From Elephas maximus indicus (Eukaryota; Chordata; Mammalia; Proboscidea; Elephantidae): a stretch of 64,000 nucleotides of DNA. Of the stretch, positions 1-9,879 are shown piece by piece. Each line of letters begins with the position of its first letter. Within the stretch, counting starts at the first letter, position 1. The stretch lies in NCBI RefSeq assembly GCF_024166365.1, contig NC_064824.1:45484608-45548607 (forward strand), given 5' to 3'. The position numbers and the translations under genes are program-made. The notes beneath the pieces were generated by a model. The model worked only from the letters and a program-made list of their open reading frames with translations, was not told the origin of the DNA and searched no databases.

Positions 1-146
1 GTGGTTAAGTGACATGGCTGCTAACCAAAATGTCCGTCATTGAAACCCACCAGCCACTCCTTGGAAATCCTATGGGGCAGTCTACTCTGTTCTATAGGTT
101 CCCTATGGATTGGAATCAACTCCATGGCAATGGGATTTTGGTATAC
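1..146 (+). repeat. Afrotherian tRNA-type SINE, cut by the window edge
   Basis: The copy starts inside the A box (GTGGTTAAG) at base 1, runs through GGCTGCTAACCAAAA, a degraded B-box region and CTATGGGGCAGT, and ends in the short G/T-rich tail typical of this SINE. Its 5' end lies outside the window. Confidence 0.85.
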
Positions 147-169
147 TGCACTGGGTTAATGTGAACTGT

Positions 170-1171
170 GTTGTTGTTAGATGCCATCGAGTCAGTTCTG
201 ACTCATAGCAACCCCATGCACAACAGAACGAAACACTACCCGGTCCCACACCATCCTTAGAATCGTTGTTATGCTTGAGCCCATTCTTGCAGCCACTGTG
301 TCAATCCACCTCATTGAGGGTCTTCCTCTTTTCTACTGACCCTGTACTTTGCCAAGCACGATGTCCTTCTCCAGAGACTGATCGCTCCTGACAACATGTC
401 CAAAGTATGTAAGACGCAGTCTCACCATCCTTGCTTCTAAGGAGCATTCTGGTTGTACGCCTTCCAAGACAGATTTATTTGTTCTTCTGGCAGTCCATGA
501 TATATTCAATATTCTTTGCCAACACCGCAGTTCAAAGGCATCAATTTTTCTTTGGTCTTCCTTACTCATTGTCCAGCTTTCACATGCATATGATGCGATT
601 GAAAATACCATGGCTTGGGTCAGGTGCACCTTAGTCTTCAAGGTGACATCTTTGCTCTTCAACACTTTAAAGAGGTCCTTTGCAGCAGATTTGCCCAATG
701 CAATGCGTCTTTTCATTTCTTGACTGCTGCTTCCATGGCTGTTGATTGTGGATACAAGTAAAATGAAATCCTTGACAACTTCAGTCTTTTCTCCATTTAT
801 CACGATGCTGCTCATTGGTCCAGTTGTGAGGATTTTTGTTTTCTTTATGTTGCGGTGCAATCCAAACTGAGGGCTGTAGTCTTTGATCTTCATTAGCGCG
901 TCAAGTCCTCTTCACTTTCAGCAAGCAAGGTTGTGTCATCTGTATAACGCGGGTTGTTAATGAGTCTTCCTCTAATCCTGATGCCCCGTTCTTCTTCATA
1001 TGGTCCAGCTCCTCGGATTATTTGCTCAGCATACAGATTGAATAGGTATGGTGAAAGAATACAACCCTGGTGCACACCTTTCCTAACTTTAAACCAATCA
1101 GTATCCCCTTGTTCTATCCGAACAGCTGCCTCTTGATCTATGTAAAGGTTCCTCATGAGCACAATTAAGTG
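170..1171 (-). mobile_element. RTE-type LINE, 5'-truncated, decayed reverse transcriptase
   Basis: On the minus strand this is the 3' third of an RTE (BovB-like) LINE. Read in its sense direction it begins within the reverse transcriptase at MRNLYIDQEAAVR, passes the QGCILSPYLFNLYAEQII motif, then a degenerate catalytic box YTDD where the family has YADD, then the C-terminal part with KKTKILTTGP and CESWTMSKEDQRKIDAFELRC. It ends in the family's tail, seen here as GTTGTTGTTAGATGCC on the + strand. Frame breaks separate the two coding blocks (893-1267 and 333-893), so the copy is dead. The length is about a third of a full element, which is usual for target-primed insertion. Confidence 0.9.
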
Positions 1172-1390
1172 CGAACTACAGACTTTAGTTAATAATAACA
1201 TAGCAATGTTCATCATCTGTAACAAATGCACCACATGAATGCAAGATGTTAACAATAACAGACACATTGCTCAGGCAGAAGAAGAGGTATATGGGAACTC
1301 CGTACTTTCTGCTCATATTTTCTGTAAATCTAAAACTCCTCTAAAAAATAGTCCATTAAAGAAAGAAAAATGCCTAGTATATAAAAAAAA

Positions 1391-1591
1391 TCAAACCCAT
1401 TGCCTTCCAGTTGATTCTAACTTATAGCACCCCTATAGGATAGAGTAGAACTGCCCCATAGGGTTTCCAAGGAGCGCCTGGTGGATTTGAACTACCAACC
1501 CTTTGGTTAGCAGCTGTAGCACTTAACTACTATGCCACCAGGGTTTCCACCAGCAGCTGTAGCACTTAACTACTATGCCACCAGGGTTTCC
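1391..1591 (-). repeat. tRNA-type SINE with a 43-bp internal tandem duplication
   Basis: Complement of the common SINE: CCATTGCCTTCCAGTTGATT at the 3' end, GAACTGCCCCATAGGG in the body and CTATGCCACCAGGGTTTCC at the 5' end. The 5' terminal 40 bp occurs twice (starts at 1509 and 1552) without a mismatch, joined by ACC. Confidence 0.9.
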
Positions 1592-2214
1592 AGTATAGTA
1601 CCTGGTAAATCATATTGTTCTATAAATTTCCTCCATCTCTCCTTGTATCCCTCCTGCCCTTTCTTTTCTTGCTTCTATAGAATATTACCATAAAAGCTGA
1701 TACTTTTTGCCCAAGCAAAAAGGTTTTCTGTCCTAAGGACTCCATATGTTTTAATTCTGTATCATATTCTTATCTTTTTTATAAGTGCTTAGAAAAAAAA
1801 AAATTTCTTCAAATTGTTTAAGGGGCATCTAAACATGGCTTATAATAATGATAAACCAATGTTTTAAGCCATTTGAGTTTAGTTTTTTAAAAGCTTTCTA
1901 GTAGTTGCTTTAACAGACAATCATGATTTTAAGAATAAGCTATAGCCTTAGTAGTAAGGAATTTTAAGAAAGCAGTAATTTAATTAAAAACATTAACCTC
2001 TTTTTAAGTTTATGTTTTACCATTCAGATACCTTTGATTATACTCTAACAAAAACAGTCATTTAATCGTGACTCTAGATAAGGTACTGTTCATTCAAATT
2101 TTTTAAGGATAAAAATATCACATACTCTGGATGCTAAAAACTTTGTTATAATTGACACCTAGCCATACTCATCTTGAAACCTTATAGAAGAGTAATATGA
2201 CCCCTTATTCTGGA
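1592..2214. other. No gene seen
   Basis: AT-rich intergenic sequence with short A runs. No exon-like, RNA or repeat signature recognised. Confidence 0.5.
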
Positions 2215-2375
2215 TAACTTGAGAACTACAATGGGTATTTCAGACTATCTCTTCACTTTACAGATGAGGACAATGAGACTGAAGACATTTTACAATCTGA
2301 CTAAGATCACAAGGTTAACTAGCGCCAGGCCCAGATGAAGACACAGGTCTTCTGACCCCTAATTTAGGGTTCTTC
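2215..2375 (-). repeat. MIR SINE fossil
   Basis: Contains the MIR core in reverse: CTTTACAGATGAGGACAATGAGACTG followed at the right distance by AAGATCACAAGGTTAACTAG. Strongly diverged. Confidence 0.65.
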
Positions 2376-2890
2376 AAATGATATTGCTTCAGCCATGTTG
2401 AAAAACTAACCATGGCAGAAGTGAACAAAACCAAACAGCCAGTAAGTAGATGGAGAACAGGGGTAGGGGGCAGAGGGAAGAGATGACAGTGAATACTGGA
2501 CCCTCATTATTTACAAAGACCTTTGGTGGGAAATTAACACAATATTTGCTACAATTCCAGGTTTGTTATTTTAAATATAGTGTTTCTTAGTTGGGGAAAC
2601 CAAACTTGGACAATTGCAGGCTCAGTCCAAGATCTCTGTCTATCTTCTTTTGGCTCTGGTGACTTCCCTCTATTAACCATGAATATAGAAAATCAGGTGG
2701 CATGAGTTGCATGGACAGAATTCAGTGGACAGAATACAGCAAGCCTTGTACTTTTTGGAACACAGCTCGAGGCTTATGAAATTGGCAAGGTTTTCCTTTT
2801 TCTCTTTTCCTCATGACTCTCCAACTAACTTCTGCATCCCTGCCAACACCCCCTCCCAGCATCTTCCTGCCCACAAACCAAAAAGAAAAA
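2376..2890. other. No gene seen
   Basis: Unique-looking intergenic sequence. The short frames at 2707-2916 have no recognisable domain and lack splice context. Confidence 0.5.
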
Positions 2891-2891
2891 T

Positions 2892-3042
2892 TTGCTGCCA
2901 CTGAGTGGATTCCCACTCATAGCAACCCTATAGGACAGAATAGAACTGGTTCATAAGGTTTCCAAGGACCAGCTGGTGGGTTTGAACTGCAAAATTTTGC
3001 TTAGCAGTCATAGTTCTTAACCACTGTGCCACCAGGGCTCCT
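2892..3042 (-). repeat. tRNA-type SINE
   Basis: Reverse copy: TTGCTGCCACTGAGTGGATT (3' end), CCCTATAGGACAGAATAGAA, and CTGTGCCACCAGGGCTCC as its 5' terminus. Confidence 0.9.
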
Positions 3043-3056
3043 AGCAAAAAACATGT

Positions 3057-3093
3057 ATGTGTGTGTATGTATATATATATATATATACACACA
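3057..3093. repeat. TG/TA microsatellite
   Basis: Compound tract of TG, TA and CA dinucleotides immediately beside the 5' end of the reverse SINE. Confidence 0.9.
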
Positions 3094-4103
3094 CTTAAGG
3101 AAGGGATGGGTAGAGTCAAGGAGAGACAGGAGACTAGAAAATAGAAGAGGAGTTACAGAGAGGAAGATAAAAATTATGAAGAGGAAAAGATGAGGAAGAA
3201 AAGAAGAACTGATGGAATGGAGCCAGGCGAAGTATTCTGATGCAGAGTCACCCGGAATATTTGTTAAATGTACATTTCTGGGCCACATTCCAGATGAACC
3301 AAATTTGAATGTATGGGAGTAACATCATTTAAAAGTAAATGAAAAGCTTTTTGATAAAATAATTGCTCCCTTTTTTGTTAATTTGATTTCAAATTTTATC
3401 TTTATTTTAAATTTGTAAATCCATTTGTTTCTTTAATGCTGGCAAAAAAAAATAAGTATTCCATTTATTTGCCTTAAAAGCTTTTTTTTTTTTTTTTTAT
3501 TCTACATGAATATTGATAACGTTACCTTACAAGTAAAATACCAAGGGGAAGAAACTGGTGTATTTTCACATGTATCAAAACAGCTTAGAGACACAGCACC
3601 TTCCATCAAAAGAACTTGCTCTAATGAGAGTAGCAGGATAATGTCAAGCACATTCTCTTCTGCTGGAGACACTGGTGTTTTGAGTGTTGGAAAATCTACA
3701 CTCCATGCTAGGCAGCTTGCTCTTGGTCTTTTCCTTCTGGTCCATTGGTTAAGATGTTTTTCTAAATGACAGATCTTTTGATCGTCATTAAGGTTTTTCA
3801 TATTAGCACTTGGCTAAAGTCAAAATATCACCTGCCACCTTAGCAGTCCCATTGGGAGGTCTTACCACATCTTGTCTGCAGAGCGAAATCTGTTTCTGCT
3901 GTGTCTATGGTCAAATCTCTCTATAGCAGAACACGCTGTGCTAAATGACCTTGTGCAGGATGTCTGCACCTGAGTACACATGAGGAGTTAGGTATTATAT
4001 GATGTGTCCCCCTCAAGCTGTTCCTGCAGGGATGGTAGCTGCACTCGAGATGCGTGCAAGTTGCCTAGTGTATTCGTCATGGCCATGTTAGGAATCCATA
4101 TTG
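3094..4103. other. No gene seen
   Basis: Purine-rich sequence at 3100-3215, an AT-rich stretch and a T run around 3482-3499. Open frames around 3500-3800 exist on both strands but show no domain and no exon signals. Confidence 0.5.
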
Positions 4104-4235
4104 AAAAGGGCCTGCTGTGTAGTGATCATGTTGTCTAACCATATTGAACGGTGCCTACTGGGTAAGTGATCATGTTGTGTATCCACATCTAGCTGGGCCT
4201 GCTGTGATAGTGATCATGTTGTGTGTAATTGCACA
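4104..4235. repeat. Minisatellite, 43-44-bp unit, three copies
   Basis: The block AGTGATCATGTTGT occurs at 4121, 4165 and 4209, exactly 44 bp apart, each preceded by a version of GGGCCTGCTGTG. Copies are diverged by several substitutions and small indels, so the array is not very recent. Confidence 0.85.
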
Positions 4236-4239
4236 GCCA

Positions 4240-5395
4240 CGCTGGGAATTTATTGCTATAGATCAGGCGACAGGGCAGAGGATAAGCCAATAATTGTGCC
4301 TCTTCTGGGCTATTAGCTGTACAACGGAGACAAGCATCAACTTCTGATACGGGAAGAAAATCCTTGGTTTGGAGATGGAAATGAAGTTGACATTCTCAAT
4401 TCTAAATATTTGGGGGCTAGTTCCTCTCTTCTTGCTATTTCATGTAATAGCAAATTCTTGGGATAAGCACAGTGATGAAATCTGTGCTAAAGGTTATATT
4501 ATAATTAATAAAAATCAAGCTTGAACACTACATATCTTGTTCAAATAGAACGCCTTTAGGGCTGCTCAGAAATTTATGAAAATACTAAAGAATAAATACC
4601 TTACCTGAGAACACAGTGCCAAACTGGATGTTTATTGTCTTTTTTTGGCTAAACTCTTGTCTGGAGAATTCTCTCATTGCTCAGACGTCAAGAGAGGTTA
4701 GTAAAACCAAGGCTACCAGCCTTATGTTCTAGTATTTTCTTCTAAATTAAATTATATCAGTGGATAATAAAGAGAAGAAAAGGCCAGTAATTAATGGGTG
4801 TAGCTTAGAAAGTACTTCAATATGTACATCCAAATTCTTGTGGACCTTCTAAGTGGAGACTTGGCGAGCTTGTTGCATTTTTGGAACTCTATTTTTTGTC
4901 AAACCTTCAGAGTTGGTTTATAAACCAGTGTCATTACTTCCTTCCTTCATGACCCATAACACAACAAAACAATCTACTCAAATGACTTACTTACTTTACT
5001 CACCAGGTTTGGCTTTGAGGGATTTCTGGCTCTTTACAAAACCAGGATGGCTGTGTGGAAGGGCATACATTAGGGTGGCTATATTCTGACAGATGTGTTG
5101 GAAACAAATAGACATACATTATTTGCAAACATCATTTGTAAACTCTTATGGAAATACTCTGAGTATGTTCTAAGATGTTATATTATGACTTTTGCTAATA
5201 TCCTTTATAATACCACCTGTGAACATAGGAGCATTATTTTCCAGATGGTCATAAGCTCAGACATAAGCTGGCTCATGGATTATGATGGGATTTTTCATGG
5301 GTAAGCAACTCATCTCTTTCTCAACTAACCATGTTGCTGTTCAGATAGAAATTTAGGCTTTTAAAATTAGCTTTAGAATTTCCTAAAATAAGAAG
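4240..5395. other. No gene seen
   Basis: AT-rich intergenic sequence without recognised repeats, RNAs or exons. Confidence 0.5.
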
Positions 5396-5497
5396 AGAAA
5401 GGAAAGGAAGGAGAAAGAGAGGGAGAGAGCGGGAGAGAGAAGGAAAGTAAAAAAGAGGGAGGGAGGAAGAAAGGAAGGAAAGAAAGAAAGAAAAGCA
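5396..5497. repeat. Polypurine (GGAA/GAAA) tract
   Basis: About 100 bp made almost only of A and G on the + strand, with GGAA, GAGA and GAAA units. The minus-strand reading frame here is just this low-complexity tract. Confidence 0.9.
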
Positions 5498-5783
5498 GGA
5501 TCTCTCCACTCAAATATGATCTCTAGGACATGTGATTGATTACATCATACTTATTGAAGAAAACTTTCAGAAATTGCAAAAACAAATCTGACTTTTCAGG
5601 GAATGTGATTAAGCATTTAGATATGTGTGCGCATTTTTAAGAAAGACATCATTTTTCCATTTTGAAGGATCGAATGTTGTCTCTTTAGCAGGGTCCTATA
5701 ATTATGATGACTTGAATAATTACTACTCCATGCCTGAGTAGTAAATGAGATCCAGACAGGGCCACAGAATAGGGTGTTAATTA

Positions 5784-6020
5784 AGGAGCCCTCGTAGTAC
5801 AATGGTTAAATGCTTGGATGCTAACCAAAAGGTTGGCAGTTCAAACCCACCAGCCATTCCATGGAAGAAAGATGTGGCAGTCTGCTTCCATAAAGATTAC
5901 AGCCTTGAAAACCCTATGGGGCAGTTCTGCTTGGTCCTATAGGGTCGCCATGAGTCGGAAAAGACTCAACATCAATGGGATAGGGTTGCTATGAGTCGGG
6001 ATCAACTCAACAGCAATGAG
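5784..6020 (+). repeat. tRNA-type SINE, long variant
   Basis: Starts AAGGAGCCCTCGTAGTACAA, has the A-box-like TGGTTAAATGC and B-box-like GGCAGTTCAAACCC, and carries the extra internal block GTGGCAGTCTGCTTCCATAA absent from the commoner form. The 3' end is duplicated (GTCGCCATGAGTCGG, then GTTGCTATGAGTCGG). Confidence 0.88.
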
Positions 6021-6021
6021 T

Positions 6022-6201
6022 AGGGTGGCACAATGGCTAAGGTTGGTGGTTCAAACCCACCTAGTGACTCTGCAAGAGAAAGACCTGGCAATCGGTCCCC
6101 ATAAAAACTACAGCCTAGAAAACCCTATGGGGCAGTTTTACTCTGTCACATGGGGTCACTGTGAGTAGAAATTGACTCAATGGCACCTAACAATAACAGA
6201 G
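6022..6201 (+). repeat. tRNA-type SINE, second copy in tandem
   Basis: Follows the previous SINE directly in the same orientation. It lacks the first bases, keeps GGTTGGTGGTTCAAACC, and ends in an RTE-like tail TGGCACCTAACAATAACA, which supports mobilisation by the RTE LINE. Confidence 0.85.
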
Positions 6202-6415
6202 AAGAAAAAGCTTAGTTTAGTTTTAAATTAAAGAATTTAAATCACGAACCAGAGTAGAAACTTAAGGTTTCATCTTATATGTGCTACAGTTTTAATTTTA
6301 ATCACCTCAAGCCATGTAAATAAGAAGGCAGAGGAAAGAGAAAAGAAACATTAGTTTTAATGTTAATGGGACCTCTAACCTCTATTATTTGTTTTTTTTT
6401 TTTATGTTAGCCAAA

Positions 6416-6588
6416 GAAACCCTGGTGGTGTAGTGGTTAAATGCTGTGGCTGCTAACCAAAGGGCTGGCAGTTCAAGTCTGCCAGGCGCTCTTTGGAAAC
6501 TCTATGGGGCAGTTCTATTCTGCCCTATAGGGTTGCTATGGGTTGGAACTGACTCCAAAGCACTGGGTTTGGTTTTTGGTTTGGTGTT
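6416..6588 (+). repeat. tRNA-type SINE
   Basis: Full copy from GAAACCCTGGTGGTGTAGTG to the G/T-rich tail GGGTTTGGTTTTTGG. The long frame at 6446-6643 is this SINE read through. Confidence 0.92.
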
Positions 6589-6599
6589 AGCCAATTTGT

Positions 6600-6740
6600 A
6601 TCACGTTATTTCATTTAGTTCTCACAGGGAGCCTGTGAGATAGGCACATTGTATCCATTCCACTAATCAAGTCACAGAGTTTAAGCAATGTAACAAGGGT
6701 CATAGAATACATGGAGATCAGCCTTGTCTGTTTGCAAAGC
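6600..6740 (-). repeat. MIR SINE fossil
   Basis: Diverged reverse MIR: TCATTTAGTTCTCACAGGG, GTGAGATAGGCA and AAGTCACAGAGTTTAAGCAA in the expected order. Confidence 0.5.
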
Positions 6741-6812
6741 CCAAATGTGTTCCGTTATCTGACTTTAATTCTTTAAAATGAGTTTTTAAAAACTCCTGTC
6801 AGGAATGAGTGT

Positions 6813-6834
6813 GCATGCACACACACACACACAC
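6813..6834. repeat. CA microsatellite
   Basis: About ten CA dinucleotides. Confidence 0.9.
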
Positions 6835-7119
6835 ATAGAGGCTTATAGAGTGAAAAGTAAGGAAGTCCTTTTACCACCCCTTTCCCTGTAATCTCATTTC
6901 TATGTTTTGATGTGTACCCTTGGCAGCTTAGTTCTATTCCTAAAATATGTTTCAAATGCTGTTTTCAGACTCATTTTAAATGACTAGAACTTTTTCATCC
7001 ATGAGTTGAAGCGTACTACTTAGGCCATTTCATCACCATGAAGTAGAGAAGTAGTAAGAGAAAGAAAGAACCAAGAAAGTCATTAGAAACTTCAAGCAGC
7101 AAGCTCCTGACCAGGCTAT

Positions 7120-7284
7120 ACTAACCAAACCAAACCCATTCCTGTTGAGTCATTCCAACTCATAGTGACCCTATAGAGCAGAGTAGAACTGCCCCCTTGG
7201 GTTTCCAAGGAACAGCTGGTGGATTCAACCTACCGACCTTTTTGTTAGCAGCCGAGCTGTTAACCACTGTGCCAGCAGGGCCCT
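7120..7284 (-). repeat. tRNA-type SINE
   Basis: Reverse copy from CTAACCAAACCAAACCCATT (3' tail) through TAGAACTGCCCCCTTGGG to GTGCCAGCAGGGCCCT (5' end). Confidence 0.9.
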
Positions 7285-7289
7285 GACCA

Positions 7290-8340
7290 AGCTATAGCTG
7301 CTCCAAAACTTAGTAAAGGGCATCACTGTGATGGTGAAAATTGGCTTTCAAACCAATGTCCACCTTCTGGAGTCACTTTGTCCATGCAGATCCTCTTGAA
7401 TTATCCTAAAATGGCAGGTCAGCATCATCTGTAAGTACTAGCCTATGTACCAGCCCCAGGGAAGAACGCGCAGTGCTGCAGAAGATGGCTGGAGTGGGTA
7501 AGTGGGGAAGGTGGGGGACTTGGTGCACAGGTGTCCCCTGTGTGGCTTTGAGTAGGAAGACTTAATGTGTGCAAAGAAGACACCGTAAAGCTCCGTTTCC
7601 TTCAAAACCAGCCTTGGCACAACCTGCTGGCTAACAAAAGCCACCTGTGGTGAGTAGCAGCAAGAGATGGGGGTGCTGTCTTTCTAAGGTATAATGTAAG
7701 CCCTGGAGCTAGAAAACAAAGCTGACAAACAATAGCTATTGCCTCTAACTAGAAAACAACCTTCATGTGGATGCAGTATGCAAGAATACCTCTTTCTTGA
7801 CCTCTCTCTCTTGCCACAGTTGAACATCTGGGTAACTGCACCATTAGCAACGCCATCCAAGCCAAAATAGCAATGCACACCTTGTTTATGTAAAGGTCAA
7901 ATTACCTCTTGGCCTTGCCAGTGGATACATCCTTAGCTGGTCACAAGAGCAGGAGGGACAGCTTTCTATTCAGGCACTGGTCTTTGCTAAGTGCCTGTCT
8001 TTCCAGAAAAGGGCTCTAACTTTACCTTCCTTGCCGTGGTCATTTAAGGCATTAGTGTCCTTAATTGGGCACTTACAAAAGCCACACTTTAGGCAATTAT
8101 GATAGAGCTCAATTTTGAGCTCACAGTTACACAGTTTTTATCAGGAGATAGTTAAGAGAAGCACTCACTATTGAGGAAGGATTGCCTGGAGGCCATGGTG
8201 CCCCATTCACACTCTTAGGTCTGCTGGGGTGGAGCGTATGGCCTCAGACATCCAGGTCCATTCAAACCCCTGCAGAATTGTTTGTGCTGGGTTGCGTAAA
8301 ATGCCATCAGCTCATGCTGAGGGTCACTGTAAGAAACAGT
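7290..8340. other. No gene seen
   Basis: About 1 kb of sequence more GC-balanced than its surroundings. Short frames at 7438-7878 and 8182-8385 show no domain. No repeat recognised. Confidence 0.5.
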
Positions 8341-8345
8341 TTGGA

Positions 8346-8491
8346 AACCCTGCTATGGCTACTAACAAAAAGGTCAGCAGTTTGAATTCACCAGGCGCTC
8401 CTTGAAAACCCTATGCGGCAGTTCTACTCTGTCCTATAGGGTCGCTATGAGTTGGAATCGTCTTGATGGCAACGGGGGTTTTTTGTTTTTA
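8346..8491 (+). repeat. tRNA-type SINE
   Basis: 5'-truncated copy: TGGCTACTAACAAAAAGGTC, CACCAGGCGCTCCTTG, GTCGCTATGAGTTGGAATCG, then a G/T tail. Confidence 0.88.
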
Positions 8492-8773
8492 AATAAGAAA
8501 TAGCCCCTAGCATGTCCATTCTGTGTTTATTGTAAGAATACTGTTGAGTTGTCCATTACATCACCCAGTTGCCCTATTATGAAGACTCTTGGGTGTTCTG
8601 ATTAGGACCAGGAATAGTTATAAATCTCCTGAGCAATCATTTTATCTAATGGACATTGTGAACTGTGGTGCTGACAAGGTTTCCTATTTTCACATTCATT
8701 ACTAGGATATTTACAGCCCAAATGCTATCCTAGCATATTTTAGCTACTTGCAAAAGCTACTTTATTATTTTTC

Positions 8774-9873
8774 TTAAAATTTTTTTTATTGTGCTTTAAG
8801 TGAAAGTTTACAAATCAAGTCAGTCTCTCACACAAAAACTTATATACACCTTGCTACATACTCCCAATTGCTCTCCCCCTAATAGGACAGCCCTCTCCCT
8901 CCCTCCTCTCACTCTTTTCGTGTCCATTTCGCCAGCTCCTAACTCCCTCTACCCTCTTATCTCCCCTCCAGGCAAGAGATGCCAACATCATCTCAAGTGT
9001 CCACCTGGTCCAAGAAGCTCACTCCTCACCAGCATCCCTCTCCAACCTACTGTCCAGTTCAATCCCTGTCTGAAGAGTTGGCTTTGGGAATGGTTCCTGT
9101 CCTGGGCCAACAGACGGTCTGGGGGGCCATGACCACTGGGGTCCTTCTAGTCTCAGTCAGACTATTAAGTCTGGTCTTTTTAAAAGAATTTGGGGTTTGC
9201 ATCCCACTGTTCTCCTGTTCCCTCAGGGGTTCTCTGTTGTGTTCCCTGTCAGGGCAGTCATTGGTTATAGCATCTAGTTCTTCTGGTTTCAGGCTGATGT
9301 AGTCTCTGGTTTACGTGGCCCTTTCTGTCTCTTGGGCTTGTAATTACCTTGTGTCCTTGGTGTTCTTCATTTTCCTTTGATCCAGGTGGGTAGAGACCAA
9401 TTGATGCATCTTGGATGGCCACTTGCTAGTGTTTAAGATCCCAGATGCCACTCGCCAAAGTGGGATGCAGAATATTTTCTTAATAGATTTTATTATGCCA
9501 ATTGACTTAGATATCCCCTGAAACCATGGTCCCCAAACCCCTGCTCCTGCTACTCTGGCTTTCGAAGCATTCAGTTCATTCAGGAAACTTATTTGCTTTT
9601 GGTTTAGTCCAGTTGTGCTGACCTCACCTGTATTGTGTGTTGTCTTTCCCATCACCTAAAGTAGTTCTTATCTACCATCTAATTAGTGAATACTCCTCTC
9701 CCACCTTCCCTCCTTCCCCCCTCTCATAACCTTCAAAGAATATTTTCTTCTCTGTTTAAACTGTTTCTCGAGTTCTTGTAATAGTGGTCTTATATAATAT
9801 TTGTCCTTTTGCAACTGACTAATTTCACTCAGCAGAATGCCTTCCGGATTCCTCCATGTTATGAAATGTGTAG
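8774..9873 (-). mobile_element. Lineage-specific L1, 3' end (3' UTR)
   Basis: Reverse copy of the same L1 3' UTR found at 38496-41368: for example GATGCATCTTGGATGGCCAC, CTTTTGGTTTAGTCCAGTTG and CATGGTCCCCAAACC on the + strand. It begins with the complement of the poly(A) at about 8774 and its inner end reaches the last ORF2 codons near 9869. Imperfect flanking repeats (AAGCTACTTTA at 8754 and AAGCTATTTTA at 9874) look like target-site duplications. The frames at 8800-9655 are UTR, not genes. Confidence 0.9.
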
Positions 9874-9879
9874 AAGCTA

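Noticed and set aside
8800..9655. Several 100-residue frames on both strands
   Set aside because: All lie within an L1 3' UTR; the same frames recur at 38492-39210 in another copy of that UTR.
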